NCBI RefSeq assembly: GCF_900119315.1
Contig: NZ_LT827010.1
Location: forward strand, 8,550,001-8,614,000
Direction of reading: 5' to 3'
DNA: 64,000 nucleotides
Origin: Actinoplanes sp. SE50/110
GTDB taxonomy: Bacteria > Actinomycetota > Actinomycetes > Mycobacteriales > Micromonosporaceae
Positions 43,414 through 51,956 of the stretch are shown here, piece after piece; position 1 is the first letter of the stretch, and each line of letters starts with the position of its first letter. A program made the position numbers and the translations under genes. The notes below the pieces were generated by a model, which was not told where the DNA came from, searched no databases, and saw only the letters and a program-made list of their open reading frames with translations.

Positions 43414-44229
43414 ATGGGGGTCTACCCACCGTATCTTGACGATGACTGCGCGCCAGCGGTGTCGGTTCGTGTCGACTTCTCGGCGGATGCGGCCGTGTCG
43501 TTGCTGACCGTGCGCGGTTCGTGGGGTGACGACCTGCGCCGGTCGACGTCGGCGTCACTGCTCCGGTGTTTCACCGAGCATCCGGATGCGCTGATCGTCG
43601 ACCTGAGCGGGCTGCGGGATCCGCGCAGCGAGTCCGTGCCGACCTGGACGACGGCCCGGACGGTGGCGGCGACGCTGCGGCCGCCGATGCATCTGGCCCT
43701 GTGCGTCCCGCCGGACCTGCCGCTCGCCGACCGGATGCAGGGGCTGGGCGCCGGCCGGATGCGCAGCGTGCCGGGCGGCCGGTTGCTGCCGGTGTACGCG
43801 AGGGTGGGCCAGGCACGGGTGGCGGTGGCCGGACGGCTGCCGGACGGCGAGCGGATGGCGGTGACGCTGGCGCCCGACGCGGACGCGCCGAGCGCGGCGC
43901 GGAACCTGGCCGGGGACGCCTGCCTGGCGTGGGGGCTGCCGCGGCTGCCGCATCCGAGCCGGCTGGTGATGTCCGAGCTGGTGACGAATGCGGTGGAGCA
44001 TGCCGGCACGCCGATCCGGGTGGTGGTCACCCGGCGCGGCGACGGTCTGCACCTGGCGGTCGCCGACGGGTCGTCGGCGATGCCGCGGCTGCTGCGGCCG
44101 ACACGCCCGAGAGCGGGTCAGCCGCTGGACGAGCGGGGCCGGGGCCTGCGGACCGTGCACGGCACCGCCGCAGTGTGGGGTGCCGTGCCGGCCGCGCCGG
44201 GCAAGGTGGTGTGGGCGATCGTCCGCTGA
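43414..44229 (+). CDS. STAS-like plus RsbW-like ATPase (HATPase_c_2) fusion
   Basis: 271 aa from ATG 43414, chosen because a -10 box sits 7 nt before it. The N-terminal ~95 residues look like a STAS domain (VSLLTVRGSWGDDLRR...HPDALIVDLSGLRDP). The C-terminal ~110 residues are an anti-sigma-factor type GHKL ATPase: N-box LVMSELVTNAVEHAG, then DGLHLAVADGSSAMP and the glycine box ERGRGLRTV. STAS and RsbW-type domains normally occur as separate antagonist and kinase partners in sigma-factor switching; here both are in one chain. Target unknown. Confidence 0.75.
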   Translation: MGVYPPYLDDDCAPAVSVRVDFSADAAVSLLTVRGSWGDDLRRSTSASLLRCFTEHPDALIVDLSGLRDPRSESVPTWTTARTVAATLRPPMHLALCVPPDLPLADRMQGLGAGRMRSVPGGRLLPVYARVGQARVAVAGRLPDGERMAVTLAPDADAPSAARNLAGDACLAWGLPRLPHPSRLVMSELVTNAVEHAGTPIRVVVTRRGDGLHLAVADGSSAMPRLLRPTRPRAGQPLDERGRGLRTVHGTAAVWGAVPAAPGKVVWAIVR

Positions 44230-44237
44230 GCGGGCGG

Positions 44238-45536
44238 TCAGGCCGCTTCGATGATCATGCCGGCCGCGACGGTGCGGTTGGTGGCCTCGTCGATCAGGAT
44301 GAAGCCGCCGGTGGTGCGGTTGCGGCGGTACTCGTCGGCGAGCAGTGGCACCGTGGTCCGCAGTTTGACCCGGCCGATCTCGTTGAGCCGGAGTCCGTCC
44401 GCGCAGTCGTCGCGGTGCAGCGTGTTCACGTCGAGCCGGTACTGCAGGCCGCGCACCACGGTCCGCGCGGTGCGGGTGGTGTGCTTGATCGTGTACTTGC
44501 CGCCGACCCGCAGCGGGGCGCTCTCGTCCATCCAGCAGACCATCGCCTCGATGTCCTGCGCGACGGCCGGGGCGTTGTGCGGACGGCAGATCATGTCGCC
44601 GCGCGAGATGTCGATCTCGTCGGTCAGCCGGACCGTCACCGACATCGGCGGGAACGCCTGGTCGACCGGCCCGTCGGCGGTGTCGATCCCGGCGATCGTG
44701 CTGGTCAGCCCGGACGGCAGGACCATCACCTCGTCGCCGGGCTTGAGCACGCCGGAGGCGACCTGGCCGGCGTAGCCGCGGTAGTCGGTGACCGTGGTGG
44801 ACTGCGGGCGGATCACGTACTGCACCGGGAAGCGCACGTCGACCAGGTTGCGGTCGGAGGCGATGTGCACGTGCTCCAGGTGGTGCAGCAGCGACGGACC
44901 CTCGTACCACGGGGTGTTCTCCGAACGGGAGGCGATGTTGTCGCCGTTGAGCGCGGAGATCGGAATGATCGTCAGGTCGGGGGCGTCGAGCTTCGCGGCG
45001 AACGCGGTGAACTCGTCGGCGATCCGCTCGAACACCTCCTGGTCCCAGTCGACCAGGTCCATCTTGTTGACGCAGAGCACCAGGTGCGGCACGCGCAGCA
45101 GGCTGGTCAGGAAGGCGTGCCGGCGGGACTGCTCGACCAGGCCCTTGCGCGCGTCGACCAGGATCAGCGCCAGGTCGGCGGTGGACGCGCCGGTGACCAT
45201 GTTCCGGGTGTACTGGATGTGCCCCGGGGTGTCGGCGATGATGAACTTGCGCCGCGGGGTGGCGAAGTAGCGGTACGCCACGTCGATGGTGATGCCCTGC
45301 TCCCGCTCGGCGCGCAGGCCGTCGGTGAGCAGCGCCAGGTTGGTGTACTCGTCGCCGCGGGACGCGCTGGCCGCCTCGACCGCCTCCAGCTGATCCGCGA
45401 AGATCGTCTTGGTGTCGTACAGCAGCCGCCCGATCAGGGTGGACTTGCCGTCGTCCACGCTGCCCGCGGTCGCGAACCGCAGCAGGTCCATGTTGCGCGC
45501 GGATGCGGCGTCCGGCTCCAGAACGGACTGGCTCAT
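44238..45536 (-). CDS. cysN: Sulfate adenylyltransferase large subunit (GTPase)
   Basis: 432 aa EF-Tu-like GTPase that drives APS formation by CysD. G1 is GSVDDGKST (residues 25-33), G3 the DTPGH in FIIADTPGHIQYTRNMVTG, and G4 NKMDL. The length shows it has no fused APS kinase (CysC) domain. ATG overlaps the cysD stop by 1 nt (TGATG). Its 3' end meets the converging STAS-ATPase gene with only 8 nt between. Confidence 0.96.
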   Translation of the reverse strand: MSQSVLEPDAASARNMDLLRFATAGSVDDGKSTLIGRLLYDTKTIFADQLEAVEAASASRGDEYTNLALLTDGLRAEREQGITIDVAYRYFATPRRKFIIADTPGHIQYTRNMVTGASTADLALILVDARKGLVEQSRRHAFLTSLLRVPHLVLCVNKMDLVDWDQEVFERIADEFTAFAAKLDAPDLTIIPISALNGDNIASRSENTPWYEGPSLLHHLEHVHIASDRNLVDVRFPVQYVIRPQSTTVTDYRGYAGQVASGVLKPGDEVMVLPSGLTSTIAGIDTADGPVDQAFPPMSVTVRLTDEIDISRGDMICRPHNAPAVAQDIEAMVCWMDESAPLRVGGKYTIKHTTRTARTVVRGLQYRLDVNTLHRDDCADGLRLNEIGRVKLRTTVPLLADEYRRNRTTGGFILIDEATNRTVAAGMIIEAA

Positions 45537-46447
45537 CAGAAGTAACCCTCTCGCTTGCGGTCTTCCATCGCGGCTTCGCTGACCTTGTCGTCGCCGCGGG
45601 TCGCGCCACGCTCGGTGATCCGGGTCGCGGCGACCTCGTCGATCACCTTCTCCACCGTGTCGGCGTCGGAGAGCACCGCCGCGGTCTGCGAGGCGTCGCC
45701 GACCGTGCGGTAACGCACCCGGCGGACCTCGGCGGTCTCGCCGTCGCGCACCTGGATGAACTCGTTGACCGCGTAGAACATCCCGCCGCGCTCGACGACC
45801 TCACGGTCGTGCGCGTAGTAGATGCTGGGCAGCTCGATGTGCTCCTTGGCGATGTAGTGCCAGACGTCGAGCTCGGTCCAGTTGGACAGCGGGAACACCC
45901 GGATCGACTCGCCCGGGTGGTGCTTGCCGTTGTAGAGCGCCCACAGCTCGGGGCGCTGGTTCTTCGGATCCCACTGGCCGAACTCGTCGCGGAAGCTGAA
46001 CATCCGCTCCTTGGCGCGGGCCTTCTCCTCGTCGCGACGGGCGCCACCGAACAGGGCGTCGAACCGGTATTTCTCCACGGCGGCGAGCAGCACCGGGGTC
46101 TGGATCCGGTTGCGGGTGCCGTCGGGCAGCTCGCGGACCAGGCCGGTGTCGATGGCCTCCTGCACGCTGGCGACCACCAGGTTCAGGCCGAGGGCGGCGA
46201 CCCGGCGGTCCCGGTATTCGAGGACCTCGGGGAAGTTGTGGCCGGTGTCGACGTGCATCACCGGGAACGGGACGCGTCCCGGGGCGAACGCCTTCTCCGC
46301 GAGGCGGAGCATGACGATCGAGTCCTTGCCGCCGGAGAAGAGCAGCACCGGGCGCTCGAACTCGGCCATGACCTCCCGCATGACGAAGATGCTCTCCGCT
46401 TCGAGTGCATCCAGATGCGAGACGCGATAGTCCTTCGTCTGGCTCAT
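45536..46447 (-). CDS. cysD: Sulfate adenylyltransferase small subunit
   Basis: 303 aa ATP-PPi lyase-type enzyme making adenosine 5'-phosphosulfate from ATP and sulfate. The PP-loop is SGGKDS at residues 38-43; MHVDTGHNFPEVLEYRD and FGGARRDEEKARAKER are strong CysD signatures. It lies 73 nt downstream of cysQ in the same direction and overlaps cysN. Confidence 0.97.
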   Translation of the reverse strand: MSQTKDYRVSHLDALEAESIFVMREVMAEFERPVLLFSGGKDSIVMLRLAEKAFAPGRVPFPVMHVDTGHNFPEVLEYRDRRVAALGLNLVVASVQEAIDTGLVRELPDGTRNRIQTPVLLAAVEKYRFDALFGGARRDEEKARAKERMFSFRDEFGQWDPKNQRPELWALYNGKHHPGESIRVFPLSNWTELDVWHYIAKEHIELPSIYYAHDREVVERGGMFYAVNEFIQVRDGETAEVRRVRYRTVGDASQTAAVLSDADTVEKVIDEVAATRITERGATRGDDKVSEAAMEDRKREGYF

Positions 46448-46520
46448 GGGATCAGTACCCAGACCTTTCGGGTTTCGGCCGAGCTGTGCTCATCGATTTT
46501 CCACGGTCGTTGCCGGCTGG

Positions 46521-47363
46521 TCATTGTGACGGAAGATGCCTGCTGATCGCAGTAAGCAACCGAGGAGCGAGATCTTTGCGACAAACAACCAGGTCAGGAA
46601 GCTTCGGATCGGCCTGGTTGTAGCTCAGCGGGGTGCCGTCGACGCGGGAGGCGTGCAATCCCGTGGCCAACGCCACAGCGACCGGGGCGGCCGAGTCCCA
46701 CTCGAACTGCCCGCCGGCGTGCACATAGGCGTCCGCCTCCCCGCTGATCACCGCGGCGATCTTCACCCCGGCCGAGCCCATCGGCACCAGCTCGGCGCCC
46801 AGCTCCTCGGCGAGCGCGGTGACGAAGGCCGGCGGGCGGGTGCGGCTGGCCGCGATCCGGATCGCCCCGCCGGTGGCCGACTCCAGCGGCATCGGCGGGT
46901 ACGCCGGCGGGTGGTCGGTGGCGATCGTGCGGTGCTGGGCCGGCATCGCGACCGCGCCGGCGGCCAGCACGCCCGCGTTCCAGAGGGCCACATGGACCGC
47001 CCAGTCGCCGCGGCCCTCCTCGGAGAACTCGCGGGTGCCGTCGAGCGGGTCGACGATCCACACGCGGGACGCGTCGAGCCGGTCGGGGCGCACCGTGTCC
47101 GGCTCCCCCTCGCGCCACGCGACCCGGGCGTGCTCGTCCTCCTCCGACAGCACCGCGTCGGCCGGGCGCCACCGGGCCAGCTCGGCCCGCAGCAGGTCGT
47201 GCGCGGCCTTGTCGCCGGCCGTCTTGAGCGCCTTGCCGTCGTGGAAGCCCACCTCGGCGCGGACCCGCAGCAGCTCCTGCCCGGCCCGGTCGGCGAGCCA
47301 GCGGGCGAACGCGGCATCGATCACCGGTGGTGTGCCGCCCTCGGCACCGATCTGCTCGCCCAC
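46521..47363 (-). CDS. cysQ: 3'(2'),5'-bisphosphate nucleotidase (CysQ-like, inositol monophosphatase superfamily)
   Basis: 280 aa. The metal-binding motif WIVDPLDGTREFSEEGRGDWAVHVAL and the second metal site FEWDSAAPVAVAL are typical of CysQ; LSEEDEHAR supplies the first glutamates. It removes the 3'-phosphate of PAP or PAPS. It sits 18 nt after the sugar-transferase gene and upstream of cysDN, so it probably controls the PAPS/PAP pool alongside APS synthesis. Related inositol phosphatases are a less likely alternative given the cys context. Confidence 0.9.
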   Translation of the reverse strand: MGEQIGAEGGTPPVIDAAFARWLADRAGQELLRVRAEVGFHDGKALKTAGDKAAHDLLRAELARWRPADAVLSEEDEHARVAWREGEPDTVRPDRLDASRVWIVDPLDGTREFSEEGRGDWAVHVALWNAGVLAAGAVAMPAQHRTIATDHPPAYPPMPLESATGGAIRIAASRTRPPAFVTALAEELGAELVPMGSAGVKIAAVISGEADAYVHAGGQFEWDSAAPVAVALATGLHASRVDGTPLSYNQADPKLPDLVVCRKDLAPRLLTAISRHLPSQ

Positions 47364-47381
47364 GAGTCTCGCTCCCTCACG

Positions 47382-49106
47382 TCAATACGCCCCGGATGAA
47401 CGCACCACTGCAGTCATCGTCCTCAACAAGATGACCAGATCCAAACTGAGCGACCAGTTCTCGACATAGCGCAGGTCGAGCCGGACCGCCTCCTCCCAGG
47501 ACAGGTCGGAGCGCCCGGACACCTGCCACAGGCCGGTCATCCCGGGTTTGACGGCGAGCCGTCGCCGCACGTCATCGGCGTAGGCGGCCACCTCGGTGGG
47601 CAGCGGCGGCCGGGGACCGACCAGCGACATCCGGCCGGACAGGACGTTGAGCAGCTGCGGCAACTCGTCCAGCGAGAAGCGGCGCAGCCATCGCCCGATC
47701 GGGGTCACCCGCGGGTCGTCGCGCATCTTGAACAGCACCCCGTCGTGCTCGTTGAGGTGCCGCAGCTCGTTCAGCCGGGCCTCGGCGTCGACGTACATGC
47801 TGCGGAATTTGAAGATCCGGAACATCTGCCCGTCGCGGCCGACCCGCACCTGCCGGAACAGCACCGGCCCACGCGAGGTGAGCCGCACACACAGCGCCAG
47901 GCCCAGCAGCAGCGGCGCGAACAGCATCAGCAGCAGCAGCGCCCCGGCCCGGTCGACCAGCTCCTTGACCAGCCGCGACCCGCCGTGCAACCGGGGATGC
48001 TCGACGTGCAGCATCGGCAGCCCGTCGAACGGCCGGATCGTGGTCCGCGCCCCGGCCACGTCGACCAACGCGCTGGCCACCACCAGGTCCACCTCGTCGC
48101 GTTCCAGCCGCCAGGCCAGCCGGCGCACCGCCGCCCCGTCCAGCTCCGGGCAGCTGAGCACCACCACGGTGTCCGCGTCGGCCTGCTCCACCGCCGCCGC
48201 CACGTCCTCGAACGTGCCGTACACCGGCAGGTCCACCTCCAGGCCGTCGGCGCCCGGCGGCAGGCACGCGCCGACCACCTCCAGCCCGTGATAGCGCTCG
48301 CGGCGCAGCTGCCGGGCGATCCCGATCACCGACAGCTCGTGACCGACCACGATCACCCGGCGCAGCGCCTCCCCGCGGGCCCGCGCCCAGTGCAGCCGCT
48401 TGCGCAGCACGAACCGCAGCACCAGCACCGACACGACGGCCGCCGGCAGCGCGGCCAGCACATAGGACCTGGCCAGGTCCAGATCGAGGGCGTACGACAC
48501 CAGGGCCACCCCGGCGATCAGCCCGCCCCCGCCGCGGATCACCCGCTGGTACTCGTCGCTGCCGACGAACAGATAGCGCCGCTCGTACGCCCGCGACACG
48601 GCCAGCACGGCCAGCAGCACCACCGGAAGCATGGCGGAGACCAGCAGGTACGCCTCGTTCCACGCGGTCACCTGATCGCCGAACCGGAGGCCGAACCCGG
48701 CCGCGCCGGCCGCGATCCCGGCCGACAGGTCGCCGAGCACCAGATTGCGCACGTACCGGCCCTCCCAGCGCTGCCGGCGCGACATCGCCGCGTGCCGGCC
48801 GCGGGGGCGGATGAACGGGCGGGTCGCCGACGACCGGTTCGGACGCGTCGTGAAATGCCGGCTCATCGCCTGGTTGCGCTGCGGGTCGCCGGCACCCTGC
48901 ACCGCGCGTGGCGGCTGGTTCTGAGACGCCCCGGACGGCGGCGGGCTCAGCGGGGCGACCGGCCCCGGGATCCGGGTGTTGAGCCCCGAGCGGCGTACCG
49001 GCGGCCCTTGCGGGCCCTGGTTGACCGGATCGGCGCGCAGCGTCGGAAGGTCCACGGTGGGCTCGGTCAACGCGTCCGCCCGGCTTTCGGACACGTCCTG
49101 CGACAT
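47382..49106 (-). CDS. Polyprenyl-phosphate glycosyl-1-phosphate transferase (sugar transferase, WbaP/exopolysaccharide type)
   Basis: 574 aa. Residues 1-~115 are Pro/Arg-rich and disordered; four to five transmembrane helices follow (~121-236), then a cytoplasmic Rossmann-like domain (RRVIVVGHELSVIGIARQL), a re-entrant membrane helix (~388-412) and the catalytic domain. The latter has FKFRSMYVDAEARL, DDPRVTPIGRWLRRFSLDELPQLLNVL, MSLVGPRPPLP and KPGMTGLWQVSGRS, the core of bacterial sugar transferases. It starts glycan repeat units on undecaprenyl phosphate. Same direction as, and 18 nt from, cysQ. Confidence 0.93.
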   Translation of the reverse strand: MSQDVSESRADALTEPTVDLPTLRADPVNQGPQGPPVRRSGLNTRIPGPVAPLSPPPSGASQNQPPRAVQGAGDPQRNQAMSRHFTTRPNRSSATRPFIRPRGRHAAMSRRQRWEGRYVRNLVLGDLSAGIAAGAAGFGLRFGDQVTAWNEAYLLVSAMLPVVLLAVLAVSRAYERRYLFVGSDEYQRVIRGGGGLIAGVALVSYALDLDLARSYVLAALPAAVVSVLVLRFVLRKRLHWARARGEALRRVIVVGHELSVIGIARQLRRERYHGLEVVGACLPPGADGLEVDLPVYGTFEDVAAAVEQADADTVVVLSCPELDGAAVRRLAWRLERDEVDLVVASALVDVAGARTTIRPFDGLPMLHVEHPRLHGGSRLVKELVDRAGALLLLMLFAPLLLGLALCVRLTSRGPVLFRQVRVGRDGQMFRIFKFRSMYVDAEARLNELRHLNEHDGVLFKMRDDPRVTPIGRWLRRFSLDELPQLLNVLSGRMSLVGPRPPLPTEVAAYADDVRRRLAVKPGMTGLWQVSGRSDLSWEEAVRLDLRYVENWSLSLDLVILLRTMTAVVRSSGAY

Positions 49107-49243
49107 CCCGCGAACCTCCCGTCACGTCGGCGGCGCATCGAAAGCGTGCGCCTGTGGTGACCAACGGACGGACGGCTGAGCCGTCACGGTATGGCTAGGC
49201 GTACAAATCGACCCAAACGGTCACGCCAAACCGGCCCGAACCA

Positions 49244-49831
49244 TCAACTTCCGTGGTATTTGTTCTGCGCCCACTCGACACCTTCGAGCACGATCGCCTC
49301 CACCACGTCAGCCGCCCGATCCACCAGGAAATCCAGCTCCTTACGCTCCGCCGAGGAGAAGTCGGCCAGCACGTAATCCGCCGGGTCCTGACGGCCCGGA
49401 GGCCGCCCGATACCGAAGCGCACCCGCGCATAGTCCTTGCTCGCCAGCGACTTCGACATCGACCGCAGCCCGTTGTGGCCACCCTCGCCGCCGCCCCGCT
49501 TCGCCCGAACCTGGCCGAACGGCACATCCAGCTCATCATGCACCGCGATCACATGCGCCACGGGCACTTTGAAGAACTGCGCCAGCGACACCACCGGAGC
49601 GCCCGACAGGTTCATGAACGTCAGCGGCTTCACCAGCACCAACTTCGGCCCCCCGAAACCCAGACGACCCTCACCGGCCTCGGCCTGCGCCCGCTTCGCC
49701 CGGCCCAGCTTCGCCCCGAGCCGCGACGCCAGCAGATCCGCCACCATGAAACCCACGTTGTGCCGGTTACCGGCGTACTCCCGGCCCGGATTACCCAGGC
49801 CCACCACCAGCCACGGCGCCTCGTCCGTCAC
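49244..49831 (-). CDS. pth: Peptidyl-tRNA hydrolase
   Basis: 195 aa from GTG 49831, which has GGGAGGCGGAG upstream; an in-frame ATG at 49855 lies inside a strong hairpin and is less likely. The enzyme releases tRNA from prematurely dropped peptidyl-tRNA. Active-site residues visible: N14 and H24 in VVGLGNPGREYAGNRHNVGF, the KPLTFMNLSG loop, and VHDELD with the conserved Asp. C-terminal lid LDFLVDRAADVVEAI. It follows rplY, the usual actinobacterial order. Confidence 0.96.
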   Translation of the reverse strand: MTDEAPWLVVGLGNPGREYAGNRHNVGFMVADLLASRLGAKLGRAKRAQAEAGEGRLGFGGPKLVLVKPLTFMNLSGAPVVSLAQFFKVPVAHVIAVHDELDVPFGQVRAKRGGGEGGHNGLRSMSKSLASKDYARVRFGIGRPPGRQDPADYVLADFSSAERKELDFLVDRAADVVEAIVLEGVEWAQNKYHGS

Positions 49832-49852
49832 CCTCTCCGCCTCCCGGATACA

Positions 49853-49888
49853 CATCAGGGAAAGTGCCGCCCGGCACTTTCCCTGATG
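49853..49888 (-). terminator. Long perfect hairpin between rplY and pth
   Basis: 17-bp perfect inverted repeat (49853-49869 with 49872-49888) separated by 2 nt; the inner pair would open to a 4-nt loop. It lies 29 bp after the rplY stop. It probably ends or attenuates rplY transcription before pth. There is no U-run. Confidence 0.75.
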
Positions 49889-49917
49889 AACTGGCCTACC
49901 GCGGACCCGCGCCGCTA

Positions 49918-50529
49918 TTACTCCGCTGCAGCAGCCTCGGCGGCCTCGGCGTCAGCCGCGTCCTCCTCAGCCGTCTGGACACTCTGCGCCGCGTTGATGA
50001 TCGCCAGCACGGTGTCCGCCTCGACCGCGAGCTCCACGCCCTTCGGCAGCTTCACGTCGCCGGCGGTCAGCTGCGTGCCCGCCTCCAGACCGTCGATCGA
50101 CAGCTCCAGCTCCGACGGCAGGTGCAGCGCCTCGGCGACCACCGCGACCGTGTTCGACTCGTGCACGATCAGGGTGTTCTTCGCGGCCTCACCGATCAGC
50201 GTGACCGGAACGTCCACCTGGACCTTCTCGCCCCGCTTCACGATCAGCAGGTCGATGTGCTCGTACGAGTCCTTGATCGGGTCACGCTGGATCGCCTTCG
50301 GCAGCGCCAGCACGGCACCCGAGTTACCGGCGATGTCGATGGTGAACACCTGGTTGGCACCGCCGTGACGGATCGCCGCCGCGAACTCACGGGCCGGAAG
50401 CGCGATGTGCTGCGGCGCCTCACCGTGCCCGTACAGCACGGCGGGCACCAGGCCGGCCCGGCGCGTGCGGCGGGCACCACCCTTGCCGAACTCGGTACGG
50501 GGCTCGGCGCTGATCTTTACCTCGGACAC
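49918..50529 (-). CDS. rplY: 50S ribosomal protein L25/general stress protein Ctc
   Basis: 203 aa, the long two-domain (Ctc/TL5) form. The N-terminal 5S rRNA-binding L25 domain covers KISAEPRTEFGKGGARRTRRAGLVPAVLYGHGE to ~95; the C-terminal beta-domain follows (PSELELSIDGLEAGTQLTAGDVKLPKGVEL) and ends in an acidic Ala/Glu tail. GTG start with AGGAG 7 nt upstream. Part of the conserved glmU-prs-rplY-pth group, although a terminator separates it from prs. Confidence 0.96.
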   Translation of the reverse strand: MSEVKISAEPRTEFGKGGARRTRRAGLVPAVLYGHGEAPQHIALPAREFAAAIRHGGANQVFTIDIAGNSGAVLALPKAIQRDPIKDSYEHIDLLIVKRGEKVQVDVPVTLIGEAAKNTLIVHESNTVAVVAEALHLPSELELSIDGLEAGTQLTAGDVKLPKGVELAVEADTVLAIINAAQSVQTAEEDAADAEAAEAAAAE

Positions 50530-50800
50530 GGGGAAACTCCTGAAACTCTTCGATGCGGGCTGCGTCTAAGTCTGCGGCTGCGGTATTCCAGCAGTGCTTC
50601 GGTGGTGATCAGCGACAGCGTCAAAGCCGTCGCCGGCGCTGCCGGGCAAGGGGGCGCGCTGGGCACAGGCCCGGAGCACCGCGTCGATCACGGAGCCTCG
50701 AGCGGACTGCGAACCTCAGCAGACCGCGGGGCACCCTCGCCGTGGCAACCGTATTAGCTTACCTGCTCCCCACCGGCACACAGCAGCGGGTCCATTAATG
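50530..50800. other. Intergenic region holding the rplY promoter
   Basis: About 270 bp between rplY and the prs terminator. No gene or RNA gene seen. The AT-rich patch at ~50750-50765 (minus strand TAAGCTAATACGG) is the most likely rplY promoter core, implying a 5' leader of roughly 200 nt. Confidence 0.45.
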
Positions 50801-50841
50801 GAGGGCGCCCGCCACCGGACAAGCCGGCCACGGGCGCCCTC
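50801..50841 (-). terminator. Terminator of prs
   Basis: Stem GAGGGCGCCCG (50801-50811) with CGGGCGCCCTC (50831-50841), perfect over 11 bp, plus a smaller inner stem (CCGG..CCGG) in the 19-nt loop. It lies 25 bp after the prs stop. Confidence 0.8.
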
Positions 50842-50865
50842 ACCCCTCGTGAAACTAGCTGTAGA

Positions 50866-51846
50866 TCAGCTCAGGCCACCGAAAAGCGTGGTCACCGAAC
50901 CGTCGTCGAACACCTCACGGATCGCCCGCGCCAGCAACGGCGCGATCGACAACACCGTGATCTTGTCCAGTCGCTTCTCCGGCGCCAGCGGCAACGTGTT
51001 CGTCACCACCAACTCCGAGATCCGGCTGTTCTTCAACCGCTCCGTCGCCGGATCCGACAACAACGCGTGCGTCGACGCCACGATCACATCCGCCGCACCC
51101 TCGTCGAACAGGATGTCCGCCGCCTTCGCGATCGTCCCACCGGTGTCGATCATGTCGTCGACGATCAGGCACACCCGGCCCTCGACCTCACCGACCACCC
51201 GGTTCGCCACGACCTGATTCGGCTTCAACGGATCACGCGTCTTGTGGATGAACGCCAGCGGGCACCCACCCAGCCGGTCCGTCCACCGCTCCGCCACCCG
51301 CACCCGGCCCGAATCCGGCGCCACCACCGTCATCGGACGACCCGCGAACTTCTTCTCCACGTACTCCGCGAGAATGTCCATCGCGAACAGGTGATCCACC
51401 GGGCCGTCGAAGAAGCCCTGGATCTGCGCCGTGTGCAGATCCACCGTCAAGATCCGGTTCGCCCCCGCGGTCTTCAGCAGATCCGCCACCAGCCGCGCCG
51501 AAATCGGCTCCCGGCCCCGGTGCTTCTTGTCCTGCCGCGAATACGGATAGAACGGCAACACCACGGTGATCCGCTTCGCCGACCCACGCTTCAACGCGTC
51601 GATCATGATCAGCGTCTCCATGACCCAGCGGTTCACCCCCTCGGTGACCGACTGCACCACGAACGCGTCCGAGCCCCGCACCGAATCCTTGAACCGGACG
51701 AAGATCTCACCGTTGGCGAACTCATACGAATCCGACGGCGTCGGCGCCACACCGAGCACCTGACCGATCTCATCCGCCAGTTCCGGGAAGCCCCGGCCGG
51801 TGAAGAGCATCAAACTCTTACGGTTCTCCGCGACGATGCTGCCCAT
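50866..51846 (-). CDS. prs: Ribose-phosphate pyrophosphokinase
   Basis: 326 aa from ATG 51846 (MGSIVAENRKSLMLF), preceded by GGGAGC; longer frames upstream are not PRPP-synthetase sequence. Makes PRPP for nucleotide, His and Trp synthesis and for Upp. Landmarks: FKDSVRGSDAFVVQS, FYPYSRQDKKHRGREPISAR (ATP/catalytic flexible loop region), VDLHTAQIQGFFD, and the PRPP-binding loop CLIVDDMIDTGGTI. It follows glmU by 110 nt. Confidence 0.97.
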   Translation of the reverse strand: MGSIVAENRKSLMLFTGRGFPELADEIGQVLGVAPTPSDSYEFANGEIFVRFKDSVRGSDAFVVQSVTEGVNRWVMETLIMIDALKRGSAKRITVVLPFYPYSRQDKKHRGREPISARLVADLLKTAGANRILTVDLHTAQIQGFFDGPVDHLFAMDILAEYVEKKFAGRPMTVVAPDSGRVRVAERWTDRLGGCPLAFIHKTRDPLKPNQVVANRVVGEVEGRVCLIVDDMIDTGGTIAKAADILFDEGAADVIVASTHALLSDPATERLKNSRISELVVTNTLPLAPEKRLDKITVLSIAPLLARAIREVFDDGSVTTLFGGLS

Positions 51847-51956
51847 CGGCTCGCTGCTCCCGTTGGATAGGGGGTGGGTTCGCATGAAGTATCCCTGGCG
51901 GCCACGTAACCGCCATGTTTCCACAGCACTACGTGGGATGACTCACCCCCGCTGGA

